Part shown: positions 6,664 through 10,303 of the stretch, piece after piece
Layout: the number at the start of each line of letters is the position of its first letter
Numbering within the stretch: the first letter of the stretch is position 1
Assembly: GCA_017860335.1 (NCBI GenBank)
Contig: JAFNAU010000041.1
Span: forward strand, 1-10,303
DNA: 10,303 bases
Direction of reading: 5' to 3'
From: Bacteroidota bacterium
GTDB lineage: Bacteria > Bacteroidota > Bacteroidia > Bacteroidales > Paludibacteraceae
Notes under the pieces: generated by a model
Seen by the model: only the letters and a program-made list of their open reading frames with translations
What the model was told of the DNA's origin: nothing
Database searches by the model: none
Translations under genes and position numbers: made by a program

Positions 6664-8052
6664 TTACCCCGCATTCTTATAAACACCCTTGCTGAAAATA
6701 GTTAATAAAATAATTCTTATATCCCAGATAAACGTCCAGCCTTCGAGATATTCCATGTCAAACTGTACTCTTTTTTCCATTTTCCAGAGTTCATCGGTCA
6801 GTCCGCGGTAGCCGTTAATTTGCGCCCAGCCGGTTATTCCCGGCTTCACAAAATGACGGGCTTTGTAATGTTCAATCAGAGCTGAGTATTGTTTGGTGTG
6901 TTTGAGCATATGCGGACGCGGCCCTACCACGGACATATCACCTATCAGTACATTCAGAAACTGTGGCAGCTCGTCCATGTTTGTTTTTCGGAGAAATTTA
7001 CCGATCGGTGTAATCCGGTCATCGTCTTTTGTAGCTTGTCTGGTATCTGCATCCTGATTGGTACGCATGGTTCGGAATTTGACACAATAAAATGTTTTAT
7101 TATTGATACCTGTTCGTCGCTGAAGGAAAAATACCGGTCCTTTCGAATCAAGTTTGATGATCAAGGCAAGAATGGGGAAGAGCCAGCTGAAAAGGAGGAT
7201 GATTATTGACAAGGAAAATATTATGTCAAATGCCCTTTTTGCGAGTCGGTAGGTTAGGCGATCCAGAGGTATTTCCTGTGGATTGTACATCATGAATGAA
7301 CCGACATATTCGGTGTTCTTTACTCTTGCCTTGAACCAACTTTGATTAACCGGAACATATCTTACCCGAATTCCAATTTTATTACAAACAGCAAGTAATT
7401 CCCGGGTGAGGTTTGTTTCGTAGTATTTCGGAATGGTGACATACAACATGTCAATGTTTAATTCATCCGTGAGTCTGGCGAGATCTTCGTATTTGCCTAA
7501 AACCTTCTTCTCACATTTTTTATAATCATGTTCTTCAGTGATGAAACCAACCAGCTGAAGCCCGAGTTCGGGATTGTTTTTTATTAAGTCACCCAGAATT
7601 ACGCCCGTTTTGTTCAGACCAAAAATTAAAACGCGATGTATAGAATACCCTTTTTTACGGCGATATCTGAAAAATCTATACAGCAGATATAGTACTAATA
7701 GCTTGAGCACGTAAAATAACGCAGAGTATTTCAGTAAGAACAGGTATGAAATCGGTTTGTGTAAAAAAATCTGAGCTAAAATAAACAAGGTTATCACAAA
7801 TATAGCCATTCTATAGTTCAGCGCTTTAACCCTGTAGGTGTATCTGTCCCGGAAATAATAATTTCTCTTTGAGTATAACGTATAGGCAATTAATTCAGAA
7901 ATGTTACCGTGTAAATATATCAGATTTCTATCCGGTAAGCTTATTTCTGCAAAAACAGGGCTCATTGAATACACGATTGCTATTGCTGCATTAAGGAGTA
8001 TTAAGTCGACAATAGCATATACGAATTTCATTCCCACTTCATCCGTATCCAT
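6664..8052 (-). CDS. Polyprenyl-phosphate sugar-1-phosphate transferase (WcaJ/WbaP type)
   Basis: This integral membrane enzyme transfers a sugar-1-phosphate from a nucleotide sugar to undecaprenyl phosphate, the first step in building a repeat unit for capsule, exopolysaccharide or O-antigen. The 462-residue protein has the full two-part layout. The N-terminal membrane region has helices at about 9-31, 80-98 and 103-127, plus a weaker one near 44-62. Then come a Rossmann-like domain (about 138-265, starting HRVLIFGLNKTG) and the C-terminal catalytic bacterial sugar transferase domain. The latter has its re-entrant helix (274-300), KFRTM (325-329), MDELPQ (359-364), GDMSVVGPRPH (371-381) and KPGITGWAQINGYRG (403-417). 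Length is normal. The ATG at 8052 is used; an ATG seven codons later is an alternative. The WecG-type gene precedes it by 76 bp on the same strand. Which sugar it uses cannot be read from sequence. Confidence 0.95.
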   Translation of the reverse strand: MDTDEVGMKFVYAIVDLILLNAAIAIVYSMSPVFAEISLPDRNLIYLHGNISELIAYTLYSKRNYYFRDRYTYRVKALNYRMAIFVITLFILAQIFLHKPISYLFLLKYSALFYVLKLLVLYLLYRFFRYRRKKGYSIHRVLIFGLNKTGVILGDLIKNNPELGLQLVGFITEEHDYKKCEKKVLGKYEDLARLTDELNIDMLYVTIPKYYETNLTRELLAVCNKIGIRVRYVPVNQSWFKARVKNTEYVGSFMMYNPQEIPLDRLTYRLAKRAFDIIFSLSIIILLFSWLFPILALIIKLDSKGPVFFLQRRTGINNKTFYCVKFRTMRTNQDADTRQATKDDDRITPIGKFLRKTNMDELPQFLNVLIGDMSVVGPRPHMLKHTKQYSALIEHYKARHFVKPGITGWAQINGYRGLTDELWKMEKRVQFDMEYLEGWTFIWDIRIILLTIFSKGVYKNAG

Positions 8053-8128
8053 AATTGTAGTTGTAAAAAAGACAGATAAATATTCAGGTTTAGTAAATGC
8101 AAATCAGGTATAAAAATTTCTGACTATG

Positions 8129-8926
8129 TCAGGGTAATATTTCGTTTATATCTTCAATAAATACTTCTTTTTCTCCTTTAGTTGATTGCACATCTGCTTG
8201 TTGTGGTTTATTTTTTCCCATTAAATTTGAAATTTTCTCCCGGAGAATATATCCGATAAATTTAATGTTCCCAATCAGATACCTGCGCCACATACGCCGG
8301 GGTTCCTTTATCAACCGGTAAAACCATTCCATGCCGATTTTTATCATCCAGGCCGGAGCGCGTTTCACGGTGCCTGCATAGAAATCGAACACAGCACCGA
8401 TACAACATACATGGCCAGCCTTCAGATTATGACTATTATTATGTACCCATTTTTCTTGTTTGGGAGCTGTCATTCCAACAAACAACACATCTGGTTCATG
8501 TTTGTTTATGGCTTCGATCATAGCCCGTGTGTCATCTTCACTGAATTCCGGTTTATAAGGAGGTGAATAGCCGTAGATTTGAATTCCGGGATATTCGCTT
8601 GCTGCTCTTTGCTGTATCAGTTGAAGAGTTTTTTCGGTGCTACCAAGAAAAAAACACTTACCTCCGGCATCGTTTATCCGGTTCATCTCATAATGAAATA
8701 AATCTTCACCTGCTATTTTTTTTATTTTCTGGCCGGTCAGCATACGCATAGCCAATACCACGCTGATTCCATCCGGTAATAACACATCGGAACTCTTAAG
8801 TGCTTTCTGAAAATCCTTGTCGGTGTGAACAGTATTAAACGAATGGGCATTAAGAGTGTTGATAATCGCTTTTGACTGGCTGATGTCGTTTAATGACTTA
8901 TTATATATCGTGTAACTCTGCAGCAT
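8129..8926 (-). CDS. WecG/TagA/CpsF family glycosyltransferase
   Basis: Members of this family (GT26) add a sugar, often N-acetylmannosamine or its uronic acid, to an undecaprenyl-diphosphate-linked first sugar on the cytoplasmic face of the membrane. The 265-residue protein shows the family blocks: LNAHSF (25-30), LLPDGISVVLA (49-59, with Asp 52 in the position of the proposed catalytic base), GKCFFLGS (89-96), DVLFVGMTAPKQEKW (146-160) and IGAVFDFYAGTVKRAPAWM (176-194). These are followed by GMEWFYRLIKEPRRMWRRYL (198-217), the C-terminal part linked to membrane association in TagA. The last 25-30 residues form a charged tail beyond the core. ATG start; a 238-bp AT-rich gap lies upstream. 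The sugar transferase follows after 76 bp, which suggests that the two enzymes act in sequence on the same lipid carrier. The sugar donor is unknown. Confidence 0.94.
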   Translation of the reverse strand: MLQSYTIYNKSLNDISQSKAIINTLNAHSFNTVHTDKDFQKALKSSDVLLPDGISVVLAMRMLTGQKIKKIAGEDLFHYEMNRINDAGGKCFFLGSTEKTLQLIQQRAASEYPGIQIYGYSPPYKPEFSEDDTRAMIEAINKHEPDVLFVGMTAPKQEKWVHNNSHNLKAGHVCCIGAVFDFYAGTVKRAPAWMIKIGMEWFYRLIKEPRRMWRRYLIGNIKFIGYILREKISNLMGKNKPQQADVQSTKGEKEVFIEDINEILP

Positions 8927-9164
8927 AGACTTAATTGTCAGGTTGTTAATGGTTATAAAAAAATCACTTAATTTATTTTTACTTAAACGACATTAAAAAC
9001 ATCCCTAAAAACAATCATCAGAATTCACTCTCTTATCATAGATGCATATTTTAAACAAAAACAAGTAAAAGAAGTTTAATCTGAAGAAACAATTTTAAGT
9101 TAATATATGCACTTTAGAATCTTTTGTTAAAATACAAATCAACATCAATAAGTTTTTGTTGCTG
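8927..9164 (-). other. 238-bp AT-rich spacer between acyltransferase and WecG-type genes
   Basis: I find no open frame of note, no full Bacteroidota promoter on either strand, and no hairpin with a T-tract. The nearest promoter-like item on the minus strand is TACTTG (9067-9062), too far from consensus to call. The gap is wider than any other between same-strand genes here. It could hold an unrecognised promoter for the last two polysaccharide genes, a non-coding RNA, or remnants of a lost gene. Confidence 0.4.
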
Positions 9165-9947
9165 TTATTTTTCATATTTCATCCCTTCCTCGGTGCTAAG
9201 CCAGTCATCAAAATTTTTTCCTTCCCAGGGCAGTTCCTTATCAAAACTGTATGGCCAGGGATAATGAGGGCGCTTATTTTCATTTGACCATATATAATTT
9301 ACTTTACACACGAAGACTGCGGGATTACCGGCATGAAGTTCATATTCACCTACATTTTTATTAATTAATGAATTAGCGCCAATCAGGCTGTGTTTTCCAA
9401 TGATGACTCCGGGTAATATTACAGATCCTGCTGCAATCTGAGCATAATCACACACGGTTGAACCTATCAATTCTGTTGAAGGTGGGTGAGGATCATTGGT
9501 AAAGACTACATAAGGATATATAAAAATGAAATTGCCAAAAGTGCATTTACTTCCGATCTGTACATGGCTATTCAGACGGCAGTAATCACCGAAAGTAACA
9601 TTTCCCTGAACATCACTCTGAGTACCTACAATACAATTTTTACCAAAAACCGATTTTTCTCGGATTGAAACGATATTACCTGTTTTGAAATTATCACCGA
9701 AAATGCAGTCGGCATAGATTATAGAGCCGCTTCTTATCAATGAATTAGCTCCTATTACAGTTTTTGGGTTCGCGTAACTGCTGTCATAATATGACGCAAA
9801 TACTGGTTCACCAATTATACAGTTCTCACAGATAATTGAATTATCTCCGATTTCTACATTGTCATGTATAATTGTGTTTCTGCCAATTTTTACGTTTTTC
9901 CCTATTTTGGCTGAGTTGCTGATAGTGTAATTGCCATCGAATCTCAT
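9165..9947 (-). CDS. Left-handed beta-helix sugar acyltransferase
   Basis: This is a hexapeptide-repeat (LbH) transferase, which moves an acyl group, usually acetyl from acetyl-CoA, onto a sugar. Of its 260 residues, about 8-205 are imperfect hexapeptide turns with I/V at the turn position (SAKIGKNVKIGRNTIIHDNV and onward), enough for a long trimeric beta-helix. The loop FTNDPHPPS (149-157) breaks the helix and recalls the FTND loop of nucleotide-sugar N-acyltransferases such as the WbpD/WlbB and QdtC/FdtC groups. His 154 is a candidate catalytic base by analogy. The GNPA block (207-210) marks the end of the helix. The C-terminal 50 residues, rich in Trp and Pro (HYPWPYSFDKELPW), form an extra tail I do not recognise. 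An acyl ligase gene ends 28 bp upstream. The real acyl donor and sugar are unknown; an O-acyltransferase is the alternative. Confidence 0.88.
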   Translation of the reverse strand: MRFDGNYTISNSAKIGKNVKIGRNTIIHDNVEIGDNSIICENCIIGEPVFASYYDSSYANPKTVIGANSLIRSGSIIYADCIFGDNFKTGNIVSIREKSVFGKNCIVGTQSDVQGNVTFGDYCRLNSHVQIGSKCTFGNFIFIYPYVVFTNDPHPPSTELIGSTVCDYAQIAAGSVILPGVIIGKHSLIGANSLINKNVGEYELHAGNPAVFVCKVNYIWSNENKRPHYPWPYSFDKELPWEGKNFDDWLSTEEGMKYEK

Positions 9948-9975
9948 GTTGATTTTTTTGTTGAATTATTCTCAG

Positions 9976-10303
9976 TTAATTTTTTACTTTTTTTCCCGTA
10001 GAGCTTATATTCATTTTATCGGTAAATTCAAATTGCTTCGGAATTTTGTATAAAGCCAGTTTTTCTCTGCATTTTTCAAGAATTTTATTCTCTATCATAT
10101 TTTTATTCAGGGAACTGTCAATGACAATTGTCGCCTTAATGGCTTCCCCCAATAATTCATCATCTACTCCAGCCACTGTACAATCCAGAATTTCAGGTAC
10201 GGACAATATAACTTCTTCAATTTCTTTTGGACTTATCCTGTTTCCTCCAACTTTAATAATTTCTTTTTTTCTTGATACCAGGTATATAAATCCTTCATTA
10301 TCT
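9976..10303 (-). CDS. AMP-forming acyl-CoA/acyl-acid ligase, C-terminal part (runs off the right edge)
   Basis: Only the last 108 or so codons are inside the window; the start lies beyond 10303. Reading left from the edge gives DNEGFIYLVSRKKEIIKVGG, then NRISPKEIEEVI, the hinge (A8) region and mobile C-terminal domain of the adenylate-forming superfamily. The A10 region near the end, STGKK, carries the lysine that normally drives adenylation. The middle includes DCTVAGVDDELLGEAIKATI, typical of acyl-CoA synthetases. Such enzymes activate a carboxylic acid with ATP and then load it on CoA or a carrier protein; the N-terminal substrate pocket is not visible, so the acid is unknown. There is no internal start: the frame is open through to the edge, and a TTG at 10206 is simply a Leu codon. 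It ends 28 bp before the acyltransferase ATG. Counted over 10021-10260, G+C is about 34%, against about 45% in 3001-3240 of the DUF4403 gene. Confidence 0.92.
   Translation of the reverse strand, partial: DNEGFIYLVSRKKEIIKVGGNRISPKEIEEVILSVPEILDCTVAGVDDELLGEAIKATIVIDSSLNKNMIENKILEKCREKLALYKIPKQFEFTDKMNISSTGKKVKN

Noticed and set aside
9054..9128. AACAAAA / TTTTGTT inverted repeat in the AT-rich gap
   Set aside because: Seven bases, widely separated and low in complexity; expected by chance in such AT-rich DNA.
10204..10206. TTG start of a small standalone protein ending at 9976
   Set aside because: The frame stays open upstream to the window edge and encodes the conserved ligase hinge region, so this is an internal codon of a longer gene.

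Overview
The window looks like a chromosomal segment of a Bacteroidota bacterium, probably Bacteroidales or a near relative. The evidence is of four kinds. Promoter-like sites match the Bacteroidota pattern TTTG-N19-TAnnTTTG (best case 5334-5364, minus strand). Start codons are preceded by A-rich stretches rather than Shine-Dalgarno sequences. There are Bacteroidota-style lipoproteins and a DUF4403-type protein. TatC carries an enlarged first periplasmic loop, which I recall as common in this phylum. Base composition is moderately AT-rich.

Plus-strand half (1-3931): mscL (mechanosensitive channel) with its own promoter and a clear hairpin terminator. Then come three exported proteins: a small lipoprotein I do not recognise, a signal-peptide-bearing protein of unknown function, and a DUF4403-type lipoprotein. 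All point to the cell envelope. The last two are close enough (89 bp) to be co-transcribed.

Minus-strand half (3945-10303), read right to left: the 3' end of an AMP-forming acyl-CoA/acyl-acid ligase that runs off the right edge, a left-handed beta-helix acyltransferase 28 bp after it, a 238-bp AT-rich spacer, a WecG/TagA/CpsF glycosyltransferase, and a polyprenyl-phosphate sugar-1-phosphate transferase. These four look like the tail of a surface-polysaccharide locus. The sugar transferase would load the first sugar on undecaprenyl phosphate, the WecG-type enzyme would add a second sugar, and the ligase/acyltransferase pair would decorate a sugar with an acyl group. After a candidate terminator comes tatA-tatC (twin-arginine translocase without a separate TatB here), and then a DEAD-box RNA helicase with a strong promoter of its own. 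The helicase converges on the DUF4403 gene with only 13 bp between stop codons.

I found no rRNA, tRNA, CRISPR array, transposase or integrase. Most of the window is ordinary housekeeping and envelope content. The less-explored parts are the ligase/acyltransferase pair, the three uncharacterised envelope proteins, and the 219-bp leader before the second of them. I do not see an unmistakable new system.
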